Source: Tilletiopsis washingtonensis (Eukaryota > Basidiomycota > Exobasidiomycetes > Entylomatales). From it: a stretch of 64,000 nucleotides of DNA. Made by a program: the position numbers and the translations under genes. The stretch is from positions 538,859-602,858 of the forward strand of contig NW_020312002.1 in NCBI RefSeq assembly GCF_003144115.1. Direction: 5' to 3'. Shown in pieces: positions 21,054 through 32,010 of the stretch (positions within the stretch are counted from its first letter, which is position 1; each line of letters starts with the position of its first letter). Below the pieces are notes generated by a model. It searched no databases. It was not told where the DNA came from and saw only the letters and a program-made list of their open reading frames with translations.

Positions 21054-21852
21054 CTACGCGCCGCGCTCGTATGCGTTCGGAGCTGGCGGTGGCTGCTCTG
21101 CATCAGCGCCGGCGCCAGGCGGCAGCGTCATGGTGCTGCTTCCGCCGTTGCGTCGAGAGCGAGAGCCGCTGCCCGCTGAGCTGCGCTGCGCCTCTTCGTG
21201 CTCGCACGGCCCGTCATGGCCATGATGCGCATGCCGCTTCTTCTTTGCCTTGCCCTTCTTGCTGCGCAGCGTCTTGCTGGCATTGACGCCCGACGCGCCG
21301 CCTGCGCCGCCGTCCGACTCGGAGCTGTGCCCTGAGCGTCGCGCGAGCGATGAGTCCGAGGAGGAGGAGGCGCACGAGGAGTCCGAGTCGGAGCCGGACG
21401 AGGAGCCGGACGAAGAGGACTCGTCGAAGGCGCGTGGCTTGTGGTAGATGCAGCAGACTGAGGGCAGGCGTGAGCAAGATGGCCAGGCGTGCGCACACAC
21501 GCAGACGGAGGTACGCTGGAAGCCACGCGGCAAGCCTCGCTGTGGACTGTGCACGGCGACATCTCCACCACCCCGTCAGCCCTTGCACACACTCACTCTT
21601 GCTGCTCTTGCGTCCCAGGTGCTCATTGTCCACCGTGCCCTCCTCCCACACCACGCGGCGCCCCGTCTTGGCGTCGCTGCCGCGCAGGCGCAGCACGGCG
21701 TCGGGCGCCGGCGAGCTGCTGGGGCCCGCCTCGGGCTGCGTCTGCGTCTGCGTGACGGAGCCGTCGGTGGGAAGGCGGTGCGCGGTGGAGCGGGCGCCGC
21801 CTTGTGCGGCGGCGTGCTGCTGTGCGAAGGCGGCGGAGGGAAGGAGAGGCAT
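21054..21852 (-). CDS. YPI1: Type 1 protein phosphatase inhibitor (Ypi1 / inhibitor-3)
   Basis: Small disordered regulator of protein phosphatase 1 (Glc7 in yeast), 219 residues; yeast Ypi1 has 155. Two exons: 21852-21597 and 21457-21054. The family core is present: VLRLRG, then RRVVWEEGTVDNEHLGRKSSK, in which RVVW is the PP1-docking RVxF-type site. Directly across the intron comes ICCIYHKPRAFDES, the Cys-rich part of the signature. The C-terminal half is Ser/Asp-rich, then Lys/His-rich (KKGKAKKKRHAHHGHDG), likely a nuclear localisation element. The N-terminal 60 residues are polar and poorly conserved. Its 3' end faces the SPX-EXS gene with 169 bases between stops. Confidence 0.9.
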
Positions 21853-23204
21853 GCTGTGTGAGGGGTGGTGGTGGTGCGCAGGCAAGCGGGAGGCCGAGCG
21901 TGCTGCCGGTGTGCACCGCCCAGGGGCGCGCGCTGCCTCCACCACCGGGCGCGCACGTGACCGATGCTCCACACCACCCTCACGGCTGCTTCTGCTCGCC
22001 TTCGGCAGGAGCAGCACGCTCATCTGAATAGCACACAATGACGAGAGCGATCTCAGGTCTGGCTTCACCTCGTCAACTGGCGTACGGTACGCTGCCTGCG
22101 ACAGCTTAACGTTGTGCGCCTCTCCCTCACGACGCGAGCTTGAAGGTCATACTCCGCCCACGCTCAGCGACGAGCAAGCGGCCCTGACAAGCTGGTGCCA
22201 TGAAGGACGCATCGCGTCGGACTGCACTAGCACGCTAGGAAGACGGCGTCTAACCATCTGAAACAGACAGCAGCAGCGCAGGGAGAGACGGAGAGAGAGC
22301 GACAGGCGAGAAGCAAGCCACACGCCGCGATCGTGCAACTCGTCCGCAGACCCGCAGCCGGCGCACCTCCTCTCCCTTCTCGTCGGCGAGAGACACCCCT
22401 TTGTCGGGGATCTCAGAGGATACATGTGCCTTCAGCGAGGGGACAGTCGCTCGTTCGTGTCACCTGGACGTGCCTGAGCGGCTGAACGCCGCAGCGCGCC
22501 TCAGCCGCCCGCGGCGCCGTCACAGCAAATTGGCGGCGGCGGCGCTCAAGGGGCCGTCGATGGAGCTGCCGCGCTGGCAGCTCGGATGATGTTGCGGCGC
22601 GCGCAGCTGTGCTCTCCGCATTTCCAAGCAAGAGCAGAGCTCGACGCTCAGCCTCGAGACCGTCAAGCTGGCGCGGCGGGGCGTGGCATGCCGGTGTGCG
22701 GATTAAGCTCAGGGCGCCGATGCATGTGAGCTCGGAGCTGCGAGCGCTGCGTTCTGCGGGCGAGCGCTAAAAAGTGGGCGCTGGACCCGCTCGAGGGCGA
22801 GAGGCGGCACCGGCACGGCAGCGGCTGCAGCTGCGCGCGCTTGGGGCGCCGCCTTTTGCCGCTTGCCTGAAAGAGAGCGGGGCCGGGCACACTGGCGTAG
22901 TGCCGCAGACGGGCCCAGCTTGCCGCCTCGGCACCGGCGGCGGCGCCTTCGCGCTTCCGTCTCGCGTCTCGTCTGCGCTGCGCCGGCGTGCCTGGCGTGG
23001 GAGCGCTTTCGCAGACACGCCACGTGCCCGGCCGGGCGCCTCTTCGCCATCCACCGCGCCCCTTCATCTGCCGTCCCATCCACCACCGCCAGCACACACC
23101 AGCACGCAGCCACCCACCACCCGTGCCTGCGCAGCCGGGCGCACGCCCCTCTCGTCGCTGCGCATCTCCACCCGCGCCCGCCGAGGCGCGCCCGCTCGCC
23201 CGCC
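21853..23204. other. Divergent intergenic region, Ypi1 / large disordered protein
   Basis: About 1.35 kb with no gene recognised. The part near 22030-22440 is less GC-rich than its surroundings. Positions 23040-23200 are C-rich before the start codon at 23205. No convincing TATA box was seen. Confidence 0.5.
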
Positions 23205-26200
23205 ATGCCCATCTTCCGGCGCCGCCAGAGCTCCAAGAGCAACGGCAGCAGCAGCGGCAGCCGCAGCGGCATCACCATCGGCGCAAAGGGCGATGCGCGC
23301 CAGTCGGCGCCCGCGGCGCCGGCGTCGTTTGCTCGCCCGCCGCGCGACATTGCCCTGCCGCCCGAGTCGGACTACCGTGAGTGGTGCTGGCGCGTGGAGG
23401 CCGAGAGGAGCGTGCGCTGACCTTGTACCGCTCTGCAGGGTGAGCCTTGACGTGCCGCCACGCTGGTGGCCGCCCTGCTGACATCTCTCGCAGCACCTCG
23501 CTGATCATGCCGCACCTGACGCGCCGCTTCACGCTGCTGCGTGCGCCCGACGGCACCATGGTCACGCCCGACGCCATGCGCGCGCACTTGCGGGCCCAGC
23601 GTGCCAGAGCACGGGCACAGGGCGCGCAGGGCGCCCACTTCCTCACCGAGGCAGAGGAGGACGAGATCATCGACCAGCTGCGGCGCCAGACGCACATGGA
23701 GCGCGACTCGGCCGACGAGGCGCGCGAGGAGGAGCACGCGGCGCAGGGCATCTCAGACGGCTTTGGCGGCATCGACAGCTTCTCCGTGCCCGCGGCCAAG
23801 CCGGCGCCGGAGAGCACGTACGCGAGCACGGACGGCTTCGGCGGCACGGACGGCTTCGGCGGCTGGGGCGCCGCCGTGCAGACGGACCGCAGCAGCGCCA
23901 CGGGAGCCAGCCGGGTGAGCGAGAGCCTGGCGGAGAGCCTCGGCAACCTCGAGACGCCGAGCTACCGCATGGGCGGCGAGGCGGGCCTCTTCAGCGGCAG
24001 AGCTTCCGAGCGCGACAATGCGTACCTGCGCAGCTACGACAAGGGCAGAGCGGCGCAGAACGGCAAGGCATGGGGCACGCCGGCCGAGCAGGCGCCCAGC
24101 ATCATCGAGGAGGAGGCAGAAGAGGGCGAGACCGACGATGAGGGCGCCATGCCGGGCGGCTTCTCCGCTGGTGCATCTCGGCGCGTCTCGCGTCCGCCTG
24201 GTACCGCAGGCTCGGATGGCACGCCCTCGGGCCTGCAGGTGCCCGGCGCTGCGCGCAACGGCCTGCAGCGCCAGTCGCAGCTGCTCAACCTCACGCCCGA
24301 CGCCTTCAAGCGCGTCAGTGCCGCACTCGAGGAGGTGTACGGCACTGTGGCCGGGCGCATCGACGACGGCGAGTTCGACGAAGACGAGGAGGAGGAGGGC
24401 GAGAGCGAGGAGGAGCTCGACGACGGCTCGCAGGGCGGTCGCACGCCGTCTGCCGGCTCGCAGCACGACGGAGACGTCACTGTGGGAGCCTCTGCGCCGG
24501 CGCAGGATGCCATGTCTGGCCGCACGTCCGCTGCTCGGCGGTCTACCGACAGCGACGAGCGCTCGTTCGCCTCGGCGCGCTCAGACGTGCTCGGCTCTGT
24601 CGTGAACGGCGGCCGCGACTCGCGGCACTCGCGCAACCAGAGCGCCGCAAGTGCTGCGTCCAGCTCTTTCTCTCCCAGCGGCGCCGGCGCCGGCACGTCG
24701 ACTATGGCTCCCTCGGACAGCGCCGCAACGATGCGTGCGGGCTCTCCGCCAAGCCCGGCCCAGCTCAGCGTGGCCGATGGCAGCAGCTCGATGACGCTCA
24801 GTCAGGCTGCTCAGCCCGACTCGGAGGCGCCACGCGCAGTCGGCAGCTGGCCTTCGCAGGCCGGCGCGTCCGAGGCACAGCTGCGCGCTCCGGCGTCCGA
24901 GAAGCTCTCCACGGGCTCCGGCCAGAGCACGCTGTCGCAGGCAAGCGACGCCGCTCCGACGCCTCAGGCCGTCTCTCAGTGGCCTAGCCGCGCAGCTGCC
25001 GCATCGCCTCTGCAGCACGCCAGCTCCTCGTCGAGCCTCACCACCTCGCCGCCGCGTCCTCGCGGCGCCGGCGTCGTCTCCATCGACGCGGCCAACGGCC
25101 GGATCAAGCGCGGCCCTGCCTCGCCCACTGCTGAGACGTACGGCAGCCCGAGTCTAGACCGGCCGCTCTTTGGCAGCCTGCGCGACACGCACTCGCCCAA
25201 GGCCGAGTCGCTCAGCGCGAGCAGCTCGCTGCAGCGCGACGCGCGCGAGAGAGCCATGTCGCCCGATGGCTTCCGCGCTTCACCCTCGATGACGCCGCAG
25301 GGCGAGCTGGGCCGCCGGCCCTCAGACTTCCTGCGTCGCCCGTCCAACGGCTCTGGCGCCAATTCCGGCCCTAGCACGCCAGTTCTGTCCGCCAACGCCA
25401 TTGCCGCTCGCTCGCCTCGCTACTTCCCGCCCACGTCGAGCTCCATGCAGAACTACGCGGCGGGCTTCCACTCGCCCGCGCAGCCAAGCGGTGTGCTCTC
25501 CGATGCTGGCGCGCCTCTTGGCACTGCGCAGGACGGGCAGCGTCTAGGAGCCAGCGCTGCTCTGCAGCGCGCGCAAGGAGCATCCTCGCCCGATATGAGC
25601 TACCTCGCCAACTCTCCGGCGGCCCTGAGCTCTTTTGCCGCTCCCGGCTCGCTGCTCTCGCCCGGTACGGCCGGCACAGGAGCAGAGCGAGGGCTGACGT
25701 CGGATGCTGTGAGCGTGCGCAGCGGCGTTAGCGATCTTGCTGGGTCAGACGACGACCGCGAGGATCCTGATGACGTCTGGGCCAAGGTGGCGCGCAACAC
25801 GGAGGCGGCACCGGCGAGCGCATCGCGGCCCATCTCCCACCTGCCGCCAGCAGCAGCTGCGGACCAGCTCGCCGAGTCGGGCATCACGATGGTCGACTTT
25901 GCAGATCTGCAGCAGCAGCTCGTGCGCTCCGCCAGCCAGAAGGGCCACTCGCTGGGCATGCCAGCGCTGCAGACGCGCGGCTCTGCACCTGAGGCGCTCC
26001 AAGAGGCGCCTCCGCTTCCGGGCAAAGCGACTGCCAGCGATCGCCTCTACCACACCAACTCGCAGAGCAGTCTCGCGGGCTCGAACTACGCCTCCGGCAG
26101 CCGCGCCTCTCCGCGCATGACACCGTCTTCGCCGAGCGTGCTCGGCACGGCAAAGCTCGAGAAGGCTCGCGAGCGGGCGCGCAGCATCTCGCAGCGCCAG

Positions 26201-29200
26201 CAAGCCGAGGCAGCGAGCGGGACCGGAAGTCCGCGCACCCCCAACCTCTCTCGGCAGGTCAGCGCTGCCACGCTCGGCGGCGATTCGTTCGCGCCGGCCA
26301 TCACAAGCACGCCGCCGTCGCAGCACGCAGGCGAGAGGACGTACAGCCCGCGCATGCGCTCGGGCAGCCGCGAAGACACGCGCATGGCCCACTCGACGTC
26401 GCAGAGCTCCTTCAAGTCTCCCGTACAGTACGACGTAACGTCGAGCCACCGCCCGACCTCGCCGCCGCCGCGCGCATCGGTCAGTACGCTGCCGTCGCTG
26501 CAGGATCTGAACAACTCCGACTTCCAGGGCATCCCGTCGACGCTCGACGGCAACCGAGGCTCCCTCTCGCTGGCTTCGATCATCGAGGCGACTGCCACTC
26601 GCGCGAGCAATGACTGGCACATGAGCTCGAACTCGAGCTCGAGCTCCCTCAAGCAGTCAGCCGACGCCTCAGTGACGAGTCCTGGCCTCGCCGGCATTGG
26701 CGTCAAGGCGCAGCCGATACCGGAGGAGGACACGGCTGAGTGGGAGGGGCTCTATGGCCGAGGCAGCCCGGCTCTGCCGTACGACAGCCCGCCGGCCATG
26801 CCGCGCAGCCAGTCGCACGACGTCCTTTCTGCTCAGCAGCGCGAGACGGAGCCGCAAGCGGACAGCAAGTCGCCTGAGCTCAACGGCCACCTGCAGTCGC
26901 CGCAGACGCCGCAGACAGCCTGGTCCGACCCCGGCGACCGGCCCGTATGGGGCCAGGCCTCGCACGTCAGCGCCGCGCTTTTGGACGACGTCGAGAGCCA
27001 CGCACGGGCAGCCACACTCGCGCTCAAGGGCACAGACGTGGCAGGGCCCCGTGTGGTCGTTCCGGCACGCTCCAAGTCGCTCAGCAGACGCAAGGGCAAG
27101 AACCTGGCCAAGATCGTGTCGCAGCCCCAGCTCATCCAGACGTCGCAACGCCTCGACCACGCGCAGACCCTGCCGCGCCCCGACGCCACTCTGCTGCGGC
27201 GCGCTGGTACTCCAGCGTACCCGCAATCGCCTGCCGTGCCGCCCCTCCCTGTGCACCCGCTTGGCACACCAGGCTCGCTGGCCGTGGCCGACTACAGCCG
27301 CGGCTCGATTCGAACAGAGCCGTCGGTGCAGCACGGTCGCCGGCCCTCGAGCTCCTTCGGCCACGGCGGTCAGCTGGACCAGGCGGAGAGCACTCCAGGC
27401 AGCGTGCGTTCGTCGCGCACGCCGCCCCGACACGCGTCGTCCGCCGCCGGCACGCCTCAGAGCGAGCGCTCCACCGGAAAGGGCCTGAGCCGCTTCCTCT
27501 CGCGCGTCCGCAACCGCAAGCCGAGCGATAGCGGTCCGTACAGCGCGACGGTGGATCCGTTCCCGTCGTCGATGCCGCAGACGGGCTCATCGCCAAGTCA
27601 CTCGCCCGTCTCGTCGCCGGGCCGTGGTGCGCCTCAGTCCGAGTCTTTCGGCTCGCGCAACGAGGCCTCTTCCTCGCCGCTTCAGCCGTTGCCCATGCAC
27701 AAGCCGTCGCGCAGTACCGACCTGGCCGGGCTGTTCGCGCCCATGCCGTCTTCGCCGACGCTGCCGAGCGCGCCAGAAACCGCGCCGGCACCGCAGATCT
27801 CCGTGCAGCCCGACGCGACAGGCGACGCCGAGCCTGCCTCGTCTGAGACCGCCGAGGCAGAGGCTGCGCAAGAGTCTACGCCTGTCCCGAAGCTCGGCTC
27901 GCCCGCACCGATCCAGGACGCCTGGCAGTCTTCTTCGCCTGCACCTGCTGAGGCCGCGCCGCCGGCACAGGCCGAGGTGTCAGACAATGCGCAGGCGCGC
28001 CCGCCGAAGGTCAAGTCCGCGCGCGACACCATCATCCGGCGCACGATCATCATTCCGACGAGCGAGAGCGTCTTTGACGAGCGGAGAAAGGTGCGTGTCT
28101 GGAGGTTGGGACAGCGCGTGCGATACTCACCCTCGCTTCACAGTCCACGATGTCGAGCACCTCGCGCCGCAAGTCGCGGAGACCTGCTGGAGGCGAGGAG
28201 GCATCTACACCGCTCCCGACCGGCTGGCAGCAGCACCAGAACCGCGACTCGGTCGACTCGCCGGTCTCGGCGACCGTCCCTCTAGACACGCCGTTGACGG
28301 CTGGCGGCGACACGACCGCGCTCATGCCGCCGTCGCCGATGACGAACAGGCAGAGCAGAGCGCAGAGCTCGTACGCCGGCAGCCTGTACGACATGTACAT
28401 CGATGGCGCAGACGACGAGCGCACGCCGCAGTTCGCGCGCCAGTCGACGTTTGGCAACGGGCACGCGCGTGCGTCCATGGGCGCTGCGCTCAACCCCGAA
28501 GGCCGCAGCCACATCGAGGTGACCGAGCGCGCCGACGGCAGTGTCGTGTGGCAGGTGATCGCCGGCCTGGCCGACCGCTCGAGCGCATACAGCGGGTCGT
28601 TCCGAGGTGCAGGCCACTCGCGCCAGGCCAGCGACTCGAGCGAGTTCTCCTTCCGGCCGCGCGACAGCACGTACGAGGACCTGCTGCCTGCCGAAGGAAA
28701 CGGCACACCGGTGCGCAGCTTCGCTGGCCTGACCAACGACGACAGCCGTAGCTTCTTCGCCAGATCGCGCGGCAAGGTCGGGCACCGCAAGAGCTGGTCG
28801 TTCGATGCCTCGACCATGCCTGCGCTGCCGAAGCTGCCCGAGCTTAGCAACGCATCTGGCGCAGTTCCTCACGCGCACACAGAAGACGCGGCAGAGGACG
28901 ACGCCTCACACGATCCTTTCGACATGCCGCCGATCCCGTCGCCGAGTCTCGCCGCGGCCGCCGAGCACCCGACGCCGCGCCAGAAGCAGTACAGCCCGCC
29001 GCTCAACAGCGCCGCGTCGCCTCCGCAGCAGCAGCTGGGCTTCGACATGGCCACGCCGAGCGCCGACGCCAGCGCCACGCGCATCGTCTACACCAACGAC
29101 AACGACCTGGCCATGATGCTCGAGTCGCTCGCGCGCGACAATTCGGCGGCCAAGTTTGAGTTCTCGCGCGTGCCCGGCGGCAACGGGCCTGATGCCCGCT

Positions 29201-29361
29201 CGCTCTCGCGGCCGGTCAGCTCGTGGACCGGCTCGAGCGTCGACTCGGGCGAGGCGCGCACGCAGCGGCTGCGCATCGAGGCCGAGATCTTCTCGCTCCT
29301 CTCGCACGATCAGCGCGGCATGGTCGACCTGCAGGCGGCTGCCGCCTCCATCTCTGCCTGA
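23205..29361 (+). CDS. Large disordered protein of unknown function (1995 residues), with a predicted 1-base exon
   Basis: No function recognised. Exons: 23205-23376, 23439-23439, 23494-28090, 28144-29361. The N-terminus (MPIFRRRQSSKS, then ITIGAKGD) leads through LPPESDYR into TSLIMPHLTRRFTLLRAPDG, which looks like the only conserved folded region. Then come a basic Arg/Ala helix, an acidic stretch, and about 1700 residues rich in Ser, Pro, Ala and Gly. The C-terminus is more ordered (IVYTNDNDLAMMLESLARD, then LRIEAEIFSLLSHDQRGMV). Joining exon 1 (172 bases) directly to the long exon breaks the frame at once. Inserting the single G at 23439 restores it, and 172+1+4597 is divisible by three. 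An alternative start at the ATG at 23505 would avoid exon 1 but discard the matching N-terminus. Phosphorylation-rich scaffold roles are possible but unproven. Confidence 0.82.
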
Positions 29362-29464
29362 TGCTGAGACTTCCCGGACACCCCACTCTGGAGCTGGCCC
29401 CGGCTGCGGCGGGCCCGCTCCACCTCCCCTCATTTCGCTGCTCTAATTCATCATCCTTCATTCG

Positions 29465-30720
29465 CTACGCTTCCGCCGCGGGCTGCAGCTCTGGCGTGCG
29501 GCCCTTGATTGCGGCCACAGCATCTTCTGTCGCGATGTCGCTGAGCAGGTGGAAGTACTGGGGGACAGCGTGTCAGCGTTCGCGCAGCCGACGCACAGGA
29601 AGCGACTTGCCTTCTTGATCTGCTCGACACGCTCCGTTTCCGACTTGAGCTGGATGCGCTCCTCGCCGCCGCCGTCGCAGGCTGCTGGCCGCAGCGTGAG
29701 ACCCTGCTGGAACAGCGTACGCAGCCCGATAGTGTTTGGCGGGTAAGGATAGAGCGCTGGCGCGTCCTCGTCGGGCGTCGTCCAGCTGCGTGTGAAGTAG
29801 CACAGCATGATCACGCGGCTGAAGATCGCCTTCTCGGAGCGGCTCGTGTGCGTGTTCATCGCCTGCGAAATGTTCAGCACCCAGACGCGCGCGGCATGGT
29901 GAAACGGCTCACCTCGTAGTCGGTTGGCAGCGTCTCCGTCAGCATGAACACATACTGCGTGAGCCACTCGCCGTCGCCGGTGCGGTGCTGCAGCGCCCAC
30001 ATGTGCTGCGCCGAAGCCGCAAGGTCTGGGATGCAGTGTGGCCCGTCATCGGACTCTTCGAGAGCCGACTGCGGGTGCAGAGTCTGCACTAGCCGATGCG
30101 CCTGTCCCTCGCGTCCTTGCTCCTCATGGCCTTCCCGCAGCAGCAGCGGCCGCAGAGCACATCCGGCGCCGTAGCCCACGTCGCAGTGGTAGAGCACCTC
30201 CGCGCCATTGTCGGTGCTCAGGTGCGACGGCAAGAGAACTAGCACGACCATGTGGCCGAAGCCCGTCAGGCTGGGCTCCTCATTTGCGGGCCGTTCAAGC
30301 ACGCGTCCGGCCGAGGAGAAGCTGCAAGCAGCACAGGTTAGCATGCAGCAGAGCCGCCTGCACCAAGGCAGCGCACCATCTGAAGCCGAGGAAGCGCAGC
30401 ACGTTGAGCAAGACGAGGTTCTGCTGCATGCAGTAGCCGCCGGCGTTGCGCGCCACGAAGCGCTCGAGGCAGTGGTGCGGCTCGATGCGCACCTGGTGCT
30501 CGTGCTCGTAGTGCAGCGACGTGTTCTCGAACGGCATCGTCGTGAGGTGGTGCAGCTGCAGCAGCGCCAGCGTGCGCAGCGTCGGCGGCGGCAGGGCGGC
30601 GGCCCCTGAGGCAGCAGCACTGCCGTCGCCGCTGAGGCCGGGAAAGCCAATATGCGCCAGATAGCGGCGCACCTCCTCCTCGCTGTACACGGACGGCACC
30701 TGGCGCAGCTTCAGCGGCAT
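29465..30720 (-). CDS. Arylamine N-acetyltransferase (NAT) family enzyme
   Basis: Transfers an acetyl or malonyl group from CoA to arylamines; in fungi often a detoxifying enzyme. Minus-strand exons are 30720-30377, 30321-29913, 29862-29611 and 29557-29465; 365 residues, somewhat longer than the usual 280-330. The thiol catalytic triad is in place: Cys97 in NAGGYCMQQN, His138 in TGFGHMVV and Asp162 in YHCDVGYG. N-terminal family features include YLAHIGFPG and LALLQLHHLTTMPFENTSLH. After the triad come the helical region WLTQYVFMLTE and MNTHTSRSEKAIFSRVIMLC. The last intron (29610-29558) begins with GC rather than GT (AAG|GCAAGT). The next gene upstream is divergent, 515 bases away. The start at 30720 is the first ATG of the domain. 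Confidence 0.9.
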
Positions 30721-31235
30721 GGCTGCGACGAGCTTGTCTTGGACCCCTTGAGACGTGTGATGGAAGTGTGCAGCAAGCTGCAAGACGGCTGCCTCGAGAG
30801 CAGCGCCGGCCCGGGCGCGCACGTGCCGCCGGCAGCCGGCGTCCTAACGTCGAGCTGGGGCGCTGTTCCCACGCATGCTCGCGTGCGCCCCGCCGCCCGC
30901 ATGCCGAGTGTTGCTCTGGCCCCACACGATGCAGCCCCGCTGGCGCCCTTCATTCTATTCCGCCTTGGGAGTGCTCATATGCTGGAAGAGGCTCGCAAGC
31001 CGAGAGTGACTGCCTCTGTTGCTGTGCGCTGCCGGACCGGCATGCGCAGCACAGCACCGCCCCTTATAAGGCAGCGGCCGCTCTCACCCTCGCTGCCTCT
31101 CGACCGCCATCCCTCGCCTCGCGCGAACCGGCATCAGCACCACCCACCTGCTCCTCCACTGCCTCGCCGCCTCGCTGCCTCGCCGGCGAACGCTCTCACA
31201 CACTCGACACCTCCACCACCACCGCTCTGCCGACC
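30721..31235. other. Divergent promoter, NAT / small unknown gene
   Basis: 515 bases between two divergent start codons. It contains a clear TATA box for the rightward gene at 31064 and C/T-rich sequence after it. Confidence 0.6.
31064..31069 (+). promoter_or_regulatory. TATA box of the small gene at 31236
   Basis: TTATAA inside CCCCTTATAAGGCAGC, 167 bases before the start codon, followed by C/T-rich sequence. One of the few A/T core elements in this GC-rich window. Confidence 0.5.
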
Positions 31236-31871
31236 ATGTCGACCGTGCCCAGCGCGCTTGCCGGCCACCCTATCGCCAGTGAGTCCCGCTCTCGCACGCT
31301 TCATCACCTGGCCCGCCGCTGACCTCGCGTTGCAGTCCGCGTGGGCGGCCGCCGCACCAGCCACAGCGGCGCCAACCCGCTGCGCTCGCCGTCGAGCAGC
31401 AAGGCTAGGTGAGTGGACTGGGCCTCGGTGCGGGACCCGTGCGAGAGCAGGGTCGGGGAGGGCACCAGCAGCCGGCCTCTCGCTGCGACGCCGGTGCATG
31501 CCGTCACAGAGCACCTCTCGGCCAGCACCACTGACGCTGCCGCCTGCAGCACGTCGCCCGAGTCGCCCACGACGGCATTCACGGCGCCCGTGCCCGCCAC
31601 GGCCGCCACGGCGCCGGGCGACGACTACCCGCGTCCCACGTCGGCCAGCGCCGATGCGCCGGCGGTGCTGCAGACGCAGCACGACGCCGAGGCGGGCTAC
31701 GAGCAGCGCGACGAGGAGAATGCGCGCGAGGGCAAGAAGAAGGGCCTCAAGCACGACCAGGCGCGCAACCTGCAGAAGGAGCACGGCGTGCACGCGCCCG
31801 TGCGCAAGAGCAACTTCGCCAGCTCGAGCAAGCACATGATCCAGCAGCCGGCGCAGAAGCAGATGATCTAG
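31236..31871 (+). CDS. Small basic hydrophilic protein of unknown function
   Basis: 145 residues, no family recognised. Exons: 31236-31278, 31336-31408, 31550-31871. The third exon is placed after a CTGACGCTGCCGCCTGCAG branch-acceptor pair because only this choice keeps the frame open. The N-terminal half is Ser/Pro/Thr-rich ([15 protein letters not shown], then [14 protein letters not shown]). The C-terminal half is highly charged ([20 protein letters not shown], then [18 protein letters not shown]). No membrane segment or signal peptide. The TATA-containing promoter hints at regulated or strong expression. The first and last exons are firmer than the middle one. Confidence 0.6.
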
Positions 31872-32010
31872 TCGCCGTCACGCGCGGCGCGCCCCCGCCC
31901 CCCCGAGTGTGTCGAAATAGCATCGTTTTGTGCTCGCTGCGCCCGAGCCGAGGCGCGAGCCACATGCCCTTCTAGGTGGCCGCTCCCATCCTCCTTCCAT
32001 GCTGCTGCTC

